A stretch of DNA of 64,000 nt, taken from assembly GCF_000482865.1 (NCBI RefSeq), contig NZ_AXWW01000010.1, positions 124,001 through 188,000 on the forward strand, given 5' to 3'. Below, piece after piece: positions 44,459 through 54,223 of this stretch. Position 1 is the stretch's first letter. The number at the start of each line of letters is the position of its first letter. Under the pieces are notes generated by a model. It was not told where the DNA came from and ran no database searches. It saw nothing but the letters and a program-made list of their open reading frames with translations. Origin of the DNA: Actinokineospora inagensis DSM 44258. Lineage in GTDB: Bacteria > Actinomycetota > Actinomycetes > Mycobacteriales > Pseudonocardiaceae. The translations under genes and the position numbers were made by a program.

Positions 44459-47400
44459 ATGCGCCATGCCCGGAAAACGTCCACCAACCGCGCGCCGCGC
44501 GGTGGGTTGTGGACCCGATTGTTGATCACCGCGGTCGCCGCCGCCGCGGCTGTGGCGGTGGTCGAGCCCGCGGTGGCGGCCGCCGCGCCGAAGGCAGCCG
44601 CGGCGGCGCCGAGCGCGGACCCGGTCGTCGAGGCCAAGCGCACCGGCAAGCCGCAGGAGGTCGTCTCGCAGACCACCGAGACGACCCAGGTCTTCGCCGA
44701 ACCCGATGGCTCGTACCGAATGCACAAGAGCGCGCTGCCCACCCGGGTCCGCAAGGACGGTGCGTGGCGCGAGATCGACACCACCCTGCAGACGCGGTCG
44801 GACGGCCTGCTCGCACCCAAGGCGTCCACAGCGGACATCGCCTTCTCCCCCGGCGGTGACGGCCCGGCGATCACCTTCACCGACGGAGCCGACCGGCTTT
44901 CGCTGTACTGGAAGGGATCGCTGCCCAAGCCCGTGGTCGAGGGCGCGAAGGCGGTCTACCACGACGTGCTGCCCGGGGTCGACCTGCGGCTGACCGCCGA
45001 AACCACCGGCTTCTCCCAGGTCCTCGTCGTGCACAACGCCGAGGCCGCGCGGCAGCCGGGCCTGCGGGAGCTGCGGTTCACCGCGGTGGGCACCGGGGTG
45101 CGCGTCGACAGCGGCGCCGACGGGGTGTTCAACGCCGTCGACAGCGCGGGCAAGACCGTGTTCCAGGGTTCCACGCCGGTCATGTGGGACTCCACGACCG
45201 ACCAGACGGCGCCGGCGCGGGTGAGCGACAAGTTCGGCTCCGGCCGGGTCGCCCGGATCGGCGCCCGCACCGAGCGCGGCACTGACCGGACCGCGCGACC
45301 GGCCGCCAACACGTCCACCGTGGACGTGGTGATCACCCCGGACCAGCGGGCGCTGACCGGGTCCGAGGTCGAGTACCCGGTCTACATCGACCCGGTCTAC
45401 TCCAAGTCCAAGGCCAACTTCGCCGAGTTCACCAACAACGGCTGGTACTACTTCGACGCGAACATGGACGCCCAGGTCGGGCGCTGCGAGTGGTCCGGCT
45501 GCGGTACGACGTTCGTGGCCAGGTCGTTCTTCCGGTTCACCACCCCGGAGCTGCAGGACCGCAACGGTCGCAAGGCCGTGCTGCGCCAAGCCTACTTCTA
45601 CGCCTGGCAGACCCACGGGACCAGCTGCACCGACGAGTCTATAACGCTCTACCTCACCGGGGAGTACAACGGTAGCACCCGGTGGCCCGGCCCCGGCGGC
45701 ACCGCGATCACCACGGTCGGCTCGCACGCGGGCGACCAGTGCGGTGGCACCGCGTCGGTGTCGTTCAACGCCTTCAACGCGGTGCAGACCACCATCAACA
45801 ACAACGCCGCGACCATGGTGCTCGCCCTGATGTCCCCGGACGAGGGCAACAAGTACCAGTGGAAGAAGTTCATCAACAACCCGTCGCTGGACGTGTACTT
45901 CTCCTTTCCGCCGCAGCAGCCCGCGGGCCTGGGCGTGCAGAACGCGGTGCTGTGCAACGGGCAGACCATCTCGTCCACCGCCACCCCGACCCTGCTCGCG
46001 TCCGCTGTGGACAACAACGCGCCGCCGCTGGACATCAGCCTCGGCTACGACCTGTACAACTACCCCGGCAACCAGAAGGTGGCCAGTGGCGCGACGACGA
46101 CCGCGTCCGGCAACACCGGTGGTTGGACGGTGCCGAGCCCGGTCGGTGACGGCGCCTACTACATGCGGGTGTCGTCGACCAACGTCTTTCCGGGCCAACC
46201 CGGCTGGGGGGTGAACTCCGGCGCCACGACCGACTACTGGTTCGACGTCATGGCGGCGCCGCTGGCCAAGACGCCGGTGATCAACCCGAGCACCGACTAC
46301 CCGCGCAACCAGTGGGGCGCGCCCGCCAACGCCCCCGGTGTGTTCAACCTGTCCTACGAGGGCGGCGGCATCGCGGGGTTCGCCTACACCTGGGGCGGTT
46401 CGGGCACCGAGACCGTGCCGACCACGGCCGACTGCGACTACGACCGCTCCATCGGCACCAGCGGCGGCTGGGTGTCCACCATGACCGGCAACGCGACCAT
46501 CGCGGTGCCCACCTGGGTCACCCCGGGACCGCACACCCTGTACGTGAAGGCGTTCGACCGGGCGCACAAGATGTCCGCGGAGTCCCAGGCCTACGAGTTC
46601 TTCGTCTCGCCGAACCTCGCGGGCTCCGGTCAGACCTGGCTGGAGGCGGAGAACCTGGCCGTGAGCCAGCCCGCCGGGCAGAACCAGACGGTAGGTGTGC
46701 AGGGCAACTGCTGCGGCATCTACTGGTCCGCGGGCGCGCAGATGTGGTTCCGGGGTACCGCGGCGGGCCAGTCGTTCACCCTCGACGTACCGGTGGGCAC
46801 GACCGGTGACTACCAGTTCGGCGCCGGAATGACCCTGGCGGCCGACTACGGCACCACCTCGTTCCAACTTGACGGCGTCCCAGTCGGACAGACCAGCGAC
46901 GCCGCCGCGCTGGGAACACCGCTGGACAACTACACCACCTCGGTCCGCCACCGGCACGTCGACCTCGGGTCACAACGGCTGACGGCGGGCACGCACAAGC
47001 TGACGGTGACGATGGCGGGCACCAACCCGTCCTCGATCAACACGCGCTACATGGCAGGCGTGGACTACATCTCGCTGAGCTCGACCTCCCGCTGGGAGGC
47101 CGAGAACTCGGCACAGGTCGCGGTGACCCAGCCCGCGGGCCAGAACCGGCCGCTCGCGGTGGACCAGACCACGGCGGGCTCGGGTGGACCGTGGTCGCAG
47201 GGCGCGGCGCGGCGGATCGACTTCAACGCGCCGGGCCAGTCGCTGCGCACCCAGTTCTCCGTGCCGATCGCCGCGGACTACAGCCTGGGCATCGGCGCAT
47301 TGAGCAACCAGGCGGGGGCCAAGTACACCTACCGCGTCGACGACATCCCGCTCAACGGAACCGATACCCAGCCGTGGGGTCGGAGCACGGCCAACCCCGA

Positions 47401-49936
47401 CACGGTCGAGCACCTGTCGCTGGGTGGTCTGCACCTGACGGCAGGCCCGCACACGCTGTCGGTCACGCTCACCACCCCGGATCCATCGGGTAACGAGCGA
47501 TTCTGGCTGGACTACCTGCGCGCCACACCGATCAACAACGCCAGCGCGGCCGACTTCGGCTCGGCGATGAACAACAAGGGCTTCGCCGCGACCGGGTCGA
47601 TCGCCGACCTTGACCTCAACCACGGTGGGCTGACACCTCAATCGCTGTCCGATGTCGGCTTGGCGCCTGGCTCGGTCAAGACCGTCGACGGCGCGACCTT
47701 CGTGCTGCCGGCAGCCACGACCACCGGCGACAACGTCGTAGCGCTCGGGCAACGGATCCCGTTCCCCGGAGCGCAGCAGGTGAAGGCGAGCGCGGTCGGC
47801 CTGCTCGCGATCAGCACCTGCGGCGAGTCGCGGCCGAACACTGCCACGATCACCTACACCGACGGCTCGACGCAGAACCCGGTCGTGCCCGCGGTGCCGG
47901 ACTGGACCAGTGGTCCAGGCGGTTCGGCGCTGCCCCCGCTGGCGCTGGCCACCATCGAGGGCGTGGCGCAGACCGGGTTCCGACCGCGGGTGTACCCGGT
48001 GTTCGTGCCGAGTGACCCGACCAAGACGCTGCAGTCGATCACGCTGCCCAACTACGGCACCTCGCTGCTGCGCGGCTGCGGTACTGCCGCGCTACATGTG
48101 CTGGCGATGGCGCCCCGGTCGAGCAACCAGGGTTGGGTCGGCACGTGGGGAGCCCCGGCTGACACGGTCGCCGCTCCACCGGGTGGTGCCGGGTTCGCCA
48201 ACCAGACGCTGCGCACCGTCGTGCGGCCCATCGTGTCCGGGCCGCGGGTCCGGATCAGGCTGGCCAACCCGTTCACCACGCAGCCGGTGACCATCGACGC
48301 GGCGACCCTCGGCGCGCAGTCCGGCACCAGCGCGGCCACCCTGGCCACACCCGCCGCGCTGACATTCGCGGGTTCGGCGTCGGTGACCATCCCGGCAGGC
48401 GGTGAGGTCACCAGCGACGACATCACCTACCCCAGCACCACGGGCGGCAGCGGCGCGCTCGTGGTCAGCACGCACATCACTGCGGCCGTCACGTTGGCAC
48501 CGGTGCACGCGCTGACCACCTCGCCGACGTTCCTGGCAAGCGGCAACCAGGCGGCACAGTCGGCGGCGACGGCGTTCGCCACGCAGCTGACCGGCACGCA
48601 CTACCTGTCCGGCATCGAGGTCTCCACCGCTACCCCGAGCGACGCGAGCAAAGGCACCGTCGTGGTCGTCGGTGACCAGTTCACCGGCGGCTCGGCGAAC
48701 AACTGGGTCGAGCAGCTTCCCGGCAGGCTCGCCGCCAACGGCGAGTCCGTGCCCGGCGGCCTGGTCGACTCCAGCAGGCTCGGCGCCGCGGCGGCGGGCT
48801 GGTGGAAGCTCAACGAGGGCACCGGAACCACCGCGGCGGACTCCTCCGGCGCGGGAGCGAACGCCACCCTCAACGGTCCGGTCGGCTGGAGCACCGAGCA
48901 CGGCGGCGCCGCGGTGTTCAACGGCAGCAACACCCTGGTCCAGACCTCGGGGTCGGTGCTGAACACGTTGGCGCCGTTCACGGTGTCCGCGTGGGTGAAG
49001 CTGACCACGACGGCACACACGTCGGCCGTGGTCAGCCAGAGTCAGAGCTACCAGCCGCCGTACGTGTTGGAGTACAACGCCGTGGTCAACGCGTGGGCGA
49101 TCACCGCGCCCAGCCAGGACGTCTCCACGCCGTCGGCGTACCCGGTGGCCAAGGCGTCCGGGCCGCCCGCGCTGAACACGTGGACCCACCTGGTCGCCAC
49201 CGCCGATCCGGCCTCCGGTGACATGGCGTTGTACGTCAACGGGGTCTTGGCGGGCACGGGCAAGAACCCGACGCCGTTCGCCACGTCCGGTCCGCTGACC
49301 ATCGGCGGGGTGAAGAGCCAGTTAGGTCCGAATGTCAGCATGTTCGAGGGCCAGATCTCGGACGTGCGGGTCTACCGGAACCAGGCAACCGCCGAGGACG
49401 CCGCGATCCTGTTCTCTGGCGGCGCGCCGACCGGCCCGACCGCCGGTGTGGGTGCGGCGACCCTGTCCTCGGCCGCCAAGCGGGTCAACGACACGGTCTA
49501 CGCCAAGCCAGCCCTGCGTACCGTGGTGCTCTCGGTCGGCGCCAACGACATCCTCGCCGGTGCCGACAAGAACACCTTGCTGCAGCGGGTAAGCGCACTG
49601 TCCAAGGCGGCGAACCCCGGCGGCGTCCGGAACCTCAAGCGGCTGGACGGGGCACCGGTGCACGTCATCATGACCACCGTCGCCCCGATGGGACTCGCGG
49701 CGGGCGATCCGCGGGAACAGGTCCGCCGCGACTTCAACACCGAACTGCTGAACAACTACTTCAACCTGGAGCTGGACGGGGTCATCGATGCCGCAGGAGC
49801 GGTGCAGGACAACGCCAACCCCAACCAGGTGGCCTCGGGTTACTTGACCGGTGGCAAGCCCAACACCGGTTACCACTTGGCCGTCGCCAACGCCGTCGCC
49901 CTGGCGGTCGTCACCTTCCCGCCGGTCGAGTTGTAG
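44459..49936 (+). CDS. Giant secreted DNRLRE/CBM protein with LamG inserted in a degenerate SGNH domain
   Basis: Protein of 1,825 residues with a Sec signal (about 1-45). Residues to about 320 match the N-terminal region common in RHS-partner proteins; a DNRLRE-type fold follows (AQVGRCEWSGCGTTFVARSFFRF). Two CBM-like repeats start WLEAENLAVSQPAGQN and WEAENSAQVAVTQPAGQN. The C-terminal third begins like actinobacterial SGNH hydrolases (WVGTWGAPADT), but block I reads GDQF (Gln1407 in place of Ser), the block V His is Lys1800 (KPNTGYH), and a LamG domain (about 1446-1657) splits it. Block III GAND (Asn1696) survives. It is divergent from the RHS gene across 231 bp, probably a functional partner. 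The start is ATG 44459. Confidence 0.85.
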   Translation: MRHARKTSTNRAPRGGLWTRLLITAVAAAAAVAVVEPAVAAAAPKAAAAAPSADPVVEAKRTGKPQEVVSQTTETTQVFAEPDGSYRMHKSALPTRVRKDGAWREIDTTLQTRSDGLLAPKASTADIAFSPGGDGPAITFTDGADRLSLYWKGSLPKPVVEGAKAVYHDVLPGVDLRLTAETTGFSQVLVVHNAEAARQPGLRELRFTAVGTGVRVDSGADGVFNAVDSAGKTVFQGSTPVMWDSTTDQTAPARVSDKFGSGRVARIGARTERGTDRTARPAANTSTVDVVITPDQRALTGSEVEYPVYIDPVYSKSKANFAEFTNNGWYYFDANMDAQVGRCEWSGCGTTFVARSFFRFTTPELQDRNGRKAVLRQAYFYAWQTHGTSCTDESITLYLTGEYNGSTRWPGPGGTAITTVGSHAGDQCGGTASVSFNAFNAVQTTINNNAATMVLALMSPDEGNKYQWKKFINNPSLDVYFSFPPQQPAGLGVQNAVLCNGQTISSTATPTLLASAVDNNAPPLDISLGYDLYNYPGNQKVASGATTTASGNTGGWTVPSPVGDGAYYMRVSSTNVFPGQPGWGVNSGATTDYWFDVMAAPLAKTPVINPSTDYPRNQWGAPANAPGVFNLSYEGGGIAGFAYTWGGSGTETVPTTADCDYDRSIGTSGGWVSTMTGNATIAVPTWVTPGPHTLYVKAFDRAHKMSAESQAYEFFVSPNLAGSGQTWLEAENLAVSQPAGQNQTVGVQGNCCGIYWSAGAQMWFRGTAAGQSFTLDVPVGTTGDYQFGAGMTLAADYGTTSFQLDGVPVGQTSDAAALGTPLDNYTTSVRHRHVDLGSQRLTAGTHKLTVTMAGTNPSSINTRYMAGVDYISLSSTSRWEAENSAQVAVTQPAGQNRPLAVDQTTAGSGGPWSQGAARRIDFNAPGQSLRTQFSVPIAADYSLGIGALSNQAGAKYTYRVDDIPLNGTDTQPWGRSTANPDTVEHLSLGGLHLTAGPHTLSVTLTTPDPSGNERFWLDYLRATPINNASAADFGSAMNNKGFAATGSIADLDLNHGGLTPQSLSDVGLAPGSVKTVDGATFVLPAATTTGDNVVALGQRIPFPGAQQVKASAVGLLAISTCGESRPNTATITYTDGSTQNPVVPAVPDWTSGPGGSALPPLALATIEGVAQTGFRPRVYPVFVPSDPTKTLQSITLPNYGTSLLRGCGTAALHVLAMAPRSSNQGWVGTWGAPADTVAAPPGGAGFANQTLRTVVRPIVSGPRVRIRLANPFTTQPVTIDAATLGAQSGTSAATLATPAALTFAGSASVTIPAGGEVTSDDITYPSTTGGSGALVVSTHITAAVTLAPVHALTTSPTFLASGNQAAQSAATAFATQLTGTHYLSGIEVSTATPSDASKGTVVVVGDQFTGGSANNWVEQLPGRLAANGESVPGGLVDSSRLGAAAAGWWKLNEGTGTTAADSSGAGANATLNGPVGWSTEHGGAAVFNGSNTLVQTSGSVLNTLAPFTVSAWVKLTTTAHTSAVVSQSQSYQPPYVLEYNAVVNAWAITAPSQDVSTPSAYPVAKASGPPALNTWTHLVATADPASGDMALYVNGVLAGTGKNPTPFATSGPLTIGGVKSQLGPNVSMFEGQISDVRVYRNQATAEDAAILFSGGAPTGPTAGVGAATLSSAAKRVNDTVYAKPALRTVVLSVGANDILAGADKNTLLQRVSALSKAANPGGVRNLKRLDGAPVHVIMTTVAPMGLAAGDPREQVRRDFNTELLNNYFNLELDGVIDAAGAVQDNANPNQVASGYLTGGKPNTGYHLAVANAVALAVVTFPPVEL

Positions 49937-49950
49937 CCGCTAAGAACTCC

Positions 49951-49986
49951 TCGGGCCGGGAACGCGATCTCGCGTTCCCGGCCCGA
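49951..49986. terminator. Strong hairpin after the DNRLRE protein gene
   Basis: Perfect 17-bp stem TCGGGCCGGGAACGCGA / TCGCGTTCCCGGCCCGA with a two-base loop, 14 nt past the stop codon. Confidence 0.85.
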
Positions 49987-50005
49987 CTCGTATGTGTCCT
50001 AGTGG

Positions 50006-50391
50006 GTGCGGTCGTGGAGCACAGAACAGCCGGAACGGGCGATCAGCACCGTCCAAGACGAAGACACCTCAACCCGCGATGATCCGGTTGTCGCGTGCCG
50101 CGATGGCCTCGCAGGTCGCGGATACCACGAGGTCCGCACCCTCCCCCACACTCGCCTGGGCGAAGTCCACATATGGGCGAAGGCGGGTTTCGTAGTTGTC
50201 CAGACTTCCGCCGTCCAGCTCCCAATCGCGTCGCCCCGGACGTCAATTGGTGAGCCGCCGGTTCGTAGGCGCGCGGCGCGCTCCACGACCAAGACCTGAT
50301 GCCCCCGCTGCTCCAGGTTGACTGCGGCAGCGAGGCCCGCCACCCCGGCGCCGGAAACCACGATGTCCACGACGGCCTCGCCTTCTGCCAC
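50006..50391 (-). pseudogene. Remnant of an FAD-dependent monooxygenase
   Basis: The start at GTG 50391 encodes a clear FAD-binding N-terminus (VDIVVSGAGVAGLAAAVNLE, with GxGxxG; then VERAARLRTGGSPIDVRGDA) of a PHBH-type hydroxylase. After about 60 residues the protein loses family character; the tail SSWTVLIARSGCSVLHDRTH resembles a later block (normally RGDLVRILHDRT), so sequence between them has been deleted or shifted. A full gene would be about 380 residues. It is not expected to be functional. Confidence 0.65.
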
Positions 50392-50523
50392 GAACAGCAA
50401 ATCGCGAGCGGAACGCTGGACAGCACGTGACCGGCGCGCGCAGGCACCGTCCTGCCTGCGTGCGCCGGTCCTCAGTGCCGGGTCGCCGCCTGTCGCGTGC
50501 TGTGGGGGCGGCGGCCCGGTCAC

Positions 50524-51237
50524 TCACTGCCCGGTCTGCTGCCTGATCCAACTGACGTTGGCGGCGATCCCGGTGTAGAGGGTGGTGGTGGCGCACTCGC
50601 CGCCGTTGTCGCCGGGGCCGTGGGTCTCGCCCGCGAGGGTCCAGTTGCCGCGGGAGCCGACGACGGCGGGGCCGCCGGAGTCGCCGTGGCAGGCGGAGTG
50701 GGCGCGGTCACCGGAGACGCACAGGTCGGTGGAGGTACCGCCACCGGCCGAGCAGCGGCTGGGGGCCAGCACGGTCAGGTCGATCTCCTGCAGCGTGTTC
50801 GGGGTGCTGCAGGACGGCCAACTGAGGCAACCCCACCCGAGCAGGCGGACCGGGGAGCCCGCGGCGGGCGCGGTGGTGGCCAGCTTGACGGGGGCCTGCC
50901 GGGACGCCGTGCTGGTGTGCATCATGGTGAGGTCGGTGCCCGGCTTGGTGATGCGCCGGTCGATCCGCAGCACCTCGCCGCCGGAGCTGTGCGAGGTCGA
51001 GCCGACCCGACCGGAGGAGGCGGCACCGCAGTGGTTCGCGGTGACGATCCACTGCGGGGACACCAGGCTGCCGCCGCAGCCGTTGCTCAGCGCCACCATC
51101 CACGAGTACGTCTCGGTGGCGTTGTGACCACCGATGATGGCGGGCTGCTGCTCGGCCGCGGAGCCGGTACCGGTCGACGCGAAGATCGACAGCAGTACGA
51201 CACCCGCCCCGAACAGGGCGGCCATGATTCTGCGCAT
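50524..51237 (-). CDS. Secreted trypsin-like serine protease (S1)
   Basis: Exported chymotrypsin-fold protease of 237 residues. The signal peptide (about 1-30) is followed by IIGGHNATETYSWMVAL, the typical mature N-terminus, so activation may need removal of only a short propeptide. The catalytic triad is visible: His in TANHCG, Asp in GTDLTMM, Ser in HGDSGGPAV. Three cysteine pairs fit the S1 pattern. The start is ATG 51237 with GGAAGA upstream. The 256-bp gap upstream is less GC-rich and carries CGAAATC/GATTTCG (51305-51328), a possible regulatory palindrome. Confidence 0.9.
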   Translation of the reverse strand: MRRIMAALFGAGVVLLSIFASTGTGSAAEQQPAIIGGHNATETYSWMVALSNGCGGSLVSPQWIVTANHCGAASSGRVGSTSHSSGGEVLRIDRRITKPGTDLTMMHTSTASRQAPVKLATTAPAAGSPVRLLGWGCLSWPSCSTPNTLQEIDLTVLAPSRCSAGGGTSTDLCVSGDRAHSACHGDSGGPAVVGSRGNWTLAGETHGPGDNGGECATTTLYTGIAANVSWIRQQTGQ

Positions 51238-51493
51238 AAGAGTCTTCCAATCGGCGGGCGAGCCGCCATGCAGGGTTGACGAGGACATATGGCAGTAAAC
51301 GCAACGAAATCACGGGACCGCGATTTCGCTCATCGAATATGCACTGTTTCGTGATCGAGACGCAAGCCCGGGGATACCATCGTGTGGGACGATTTTTACC
51401 AGTTAGCAGACATAATTCCGGCTTATCGGCTCGCTTTATAGCCGGTAACGCGGCCCGATATGTCGTCTTTCCGACGAAAGTCGGTGGCGGATT

Positions 51494-52666
51494 TCAGCGG
51501 ACCGCGAGCGCGGCGGCGGGCGACAACGGCAAAACCGGGAACAAGGTCGCCTGGTAAGCGTGGTAGGTGTCCGGCTTGCCCACCCAGACGCCGTCGGTGG
51601 GGACGCCGTCCGGGGACAACTCGTGCCGCCAGCCACCGGCCGGGTCGATGTGGTGCTCGCGCGCGTACGCCCAGAAGGCGGCGTACCAGTCGGCGTAGGG
51701 CTCCTCGCCGGTGCGGGCGCGCAGCGCGGCGGCCGCCAGGACCGCCTCGGCGATCACCCAGTGCATCCGCTCCCGCACGACCGGGAGGTCGTCCCAGTCG
51801 ATCGTGTAGACGAAACCGAGCCGTCCATCCACCCCCCACCCGCGCCGCACCGCCGAGTCGAACAGGGCGCGGGCGTCGGGCAGCAGCCAGCCGGGGGCGT
51901 CGGCGCCGAGCGCGGCCTCCAGGTGCAGCAGCAGCCGCGCCCACTCCAGCCAGTGACCGATGGTGGAGCCGAATGGCCGGAACGGGTGACGCGGGTCCTC
52001 GCGGTGGTAGCCGAGGTCCGGCGTCCAGTCGGCGCCGAAGTGCTCCGGCACCCGCCAGCCGTGCGCGGCGGACGTCACGTGCACGATCCGCTCGGCCAGC
52101 CCGAGCGCGCGCTCGTGCCAGACCTTGTCCCCGGTGACGTCACCGGCGGCCAGGAAAGCCTCCAGGAAGTGCATCGTGCTGTTGGCGCCGCGATAAGGCT
52201 CGGTGACCGTCCACGCGGGATCCCAACTCTCGAACGGCAGTCCGATCTCGGAATCCCAAAAACGGGTTTCAACAATGTGCAGGGCCTCGGTCAGCAACTG
52301 CTCGGCTTTCGGTCGACCGGCGGCCTGCGCACTGCAGGCGGCGAGCAGCACAAACGCGTGTTCATAAGCGGACTTGGTCGGATCGACAACCGAGGCGAAC
52401 CACCCGCCGTTGTCCGCGTCGCGCAACGGGCCGAGCAACGCCGTCACACCGTGGTCGACGAGCGCGGCCGCACCCGGGTCGCCGAGACCGTCCTCCAAGG
52501 CGAACACGTGCGTCATCCGGGCGGTGATCCAGGTCGCCACCGGCTTGTCCGGCATCCGCTCCCCCGCCGAGTCCAGCCAGCCGAACCCGCCCGCCGGGTC
52601 GGCCGCGCCCGCCGCGAAGGCGACGAGTGCGCGCCGCTGGGCCGTGAGCCAGGTGGGATCGGTCAC
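51494..52666 (-). CDS. AGE-family sugar epimerase/isomerase
   Basis: Protein of 390 residues with the (alpha/alpha)6 barrel of N-acylglucosamine 2-epimerases and of mannose or sulfoquinovose isomerases. Markers: [49 protein letters not shown] and the conserved His-rich end region [16 protein letters not shown]. Substrate choice cannot be made from sequence alone; the RGANSTMH pattern fits the mannose/sulfoquinovose isomerase side. GTG 52666 gives the normal N-terminus ([14 protein letters not shown]). It stands alone, divergent from cmk. Confidence 0.85.
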   Translation of the reverse strand: MTDPTWLTAQRRALVAFAAGAADPAGGFGWLDSAGERMPDKPVATWITARMTHVFALEDGLGDPGAAALVDHGVTALLGPLRDADNGGWFASVVDPTKSAYEHAFVLLAACSAQAAGRPKAEQLLTEALHIVETRFWDSEIGLPFESWDPAWTVTEPYRGANSTMHFLEAFLAAGDVTGDKVWHERALGLAERIVHVTSAAHGWRVPEHFGADWTPDLGYHREDPRHPFRPFGSTIGHWLEWARLLLHLEAALGADAPGWLLPDARALFDSAVRRGWGVDGRLGFVYTIDWDDLPVVRERMHWVIAEAVLAAAALRARTGEEPYADWYAAFWAYAREHHIDPAGGWRHELSPDGVPTDGVWVGKPDTYHAYQATLFPVLPLSPAAALAVR

Positions 52667-52865
52667 GGGCGCGTCCTCACACTCGGGGGGTGATCCGCCC
52701 ATTCTGCCCGCGCGCGGGCGCGGCGCCGCCGGATTCGGCACTTGTCGCACATTCGTCACAGCACCCCCACGGACGGTAGCGCCACGCGCACCGCTCGCGG
52801 ACGCGGTGAGGCCGCCAGGCACAATAGTGCGCCAACGGCAGGCCGACCGAGCAGAGGAGCACGTG

Positions 52866-53585
52866 GTGGGACAGGGTGAGCTGCGGGGCGTCGTCGCCAT
52901 GGACGGCCCCTCCGGCACCGGCAAGTCCACCGTCGCGCGCAGGCTCGCCGAGACCCTGGGCGCCGCCTACCTCGACACGGGGGCCATGTACCGGGCGGTG
53001 ACGCTGGCCGTGCTGCGCACGGGTGTCCACGCCGACGACAGCGCCGCCGTGCTGCGCTGCGCCGAGGCCGCCGACCTGCGGATCGGCACCGACCCCGGCC
53101 ACGCCGAGGTGCGGTTGGGCGACGAGGACGTCTCCGCCGAGATCCGCGGCCCCGAGGTCACCGCGGCCGTATCAGCGGTGTCGGCCGTGCCCGCGGTGCG
53201 CGAGCTGCTGGTCGCCGCGCAGCGCCGGATCATCAGCGAGGCCAGGGGGCGGCGCGGCGGCATCGTGGTCGAGGGGCGCGACATCGGCACCGTGGTCGTC
53301 CCGGACGCCGGGCTCAAGGTCTACCTGACCGCCTCCGCCGACGCCCGCGCCGCCCGGCGCACCGCCCAGGACACCGCGGCGGGTCGGGCGTCCACAGTGG
53401 ATGCCACCAGGGCCGATGTGGAGCGCCGGGACCGGCTGGACTCGACCAGGGTCGCCTCGCCGCTGCGCCCCGCCGTCGACGCCGTCGAGGTCGACACGAC
53501 CGAGCTGGACGTCGACGGGGTCCTCGAGCACCTGCTGGCCATGGTCCGCGACCGCGGCCTCGACCACGCGGCGGCGAACCTGTGA
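52866..53585 (+). CDS. cmk: Cytidylate kinase
   Basis: CMP/dCMP kinase of 239 residues. P-loop GPSGTGKST about 16-24, the CMP-binding region [14 protein letters not shown] and later [15 protein letters not shown] are complete. GTG 52866 is preferred (GAGGAG six bases upstream; GTG 52863 is too close). It is followed by plsC with a GTGA overlap, then by der with an ATGA overlap, the conserved actinobacterial arrangement. An essential step in pyrimidine nucleotide supply. Confidence 0.95.
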   Translation: MGQGELRGVVAMDGPSGTGKSTVARRLAETLGAAYLDTGAMYRAVTLAVLRTGVHADDSAAVLRCAEAADLRIGTDPGHAEVRLGDEDVSAEIRGPEVTAAVSAVSAVPAVRELLVAAQRRIISEARGRRGGIVVEGRDIGTVVVPDAGLKVYLTASADARAARRTAQDTAAGRASTVDATRADVERRDRLDSTRVASPLRPAVDAVEVDTTELDVDGVLEHLLAMVRDRGLDHAAANL

Positions 53586-54223
53586 CGCACCTGCCCGACG
53601 GGTCGCTGCCCTGGCTGCACGACCTCGCCCGCTGGATCGGCACCTGGTGCTTCCGGCCCGCGCTGCGGCTGCGCGTCACCGGGCTGGACCGGGTCCCGCG
53701 CACCGGGCCGGTCGTGCTGGTCGCCAACCACAGCTCCATGCTGGAGCCGCAGATCATCTTCGGAATGCTGCCGCGCCGGTCGGTGTTCCTGGTCAAGGAG
53801 GAACTCTTCCGCGGCGTCGGGGGGCGGGCGCTGCGGGCCATCGGCCAGATCCCGCTGCGCCGCGGTCAGGCCGACCGCACCCCCTTGACGACGGCGGTCA
53901 GCCTGCTCCGCGAAGGTGGTCTGATCGGGATCTTCCCCGAGGGCACCCGCGGCTCGGGTGACGTGGACGCCGCCGAGCAGGGCGCGGCGTGGCTGGTCCG
54001 GACGACCGGCGCGGTGGTGTTGCCGGTCGCCACCAGGGGGACCCGCAAGCAGGCGGGCACCGGTCGGCGCTTCCGGCCCGAGGTGGACGTGCTGGTCGGG
54101 GCGCCGTTCGCGCTGACCGTGGGCAAGGGCCGCACCGGGCTGCTGGCGGCCACCGAGGAAATCCGGGTCCGGCTCGCGGACCTGGTTCGAGAAGTCGACG
54201 ACGTGCGGAAGACGAAGCGATGA
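53582..54223 (+). CDS. PlsC-like lysophospholipid acyltransferase
   Basis: Protein of 213 residues of the 1-acyl-glycerol-3-phosphate acyltransferase family. The membrane-associating N-terminal helix precedes the catalytic motif [10 protein letters not shown], where the usual Asp of HxxxxD is Glu. Motif III is FPEGTRGSG. The start is GTG 53582, overlapping cmk's stop; its own stop overlaps the start of der. It may act on phospholipids or on another acyl acceptor; the Asp-to-Glu change leaves activity uncertain. Confidence 0.87.
   Translation: MTHLPDGSLPWLHDLARWIGTWCFRPALRLRVTGLDRVPRTGPVVLVANHSSMLEPQIIFGMLPRRSVFLVKEELFRGVGGRALRAIGQIPLRRGQADRTPLTTAVSLLREGGLIGIFPEGTRGSGDVDAAEQGAAWLVRTTGAVVLPVATRGTRKQAGTGRRFRPEVDVLVGAPFALTVGKGRTGLLAATEEIRVRLADLVREVDDVRKTKR

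Noticed and set aside
44351-46957. 868-codon minus-strand frame opposite the DNRLRE protein
   Set aside because: Low-complexity Arg/Gly/Val sequence; the plus frame has a signal peptide and domains.
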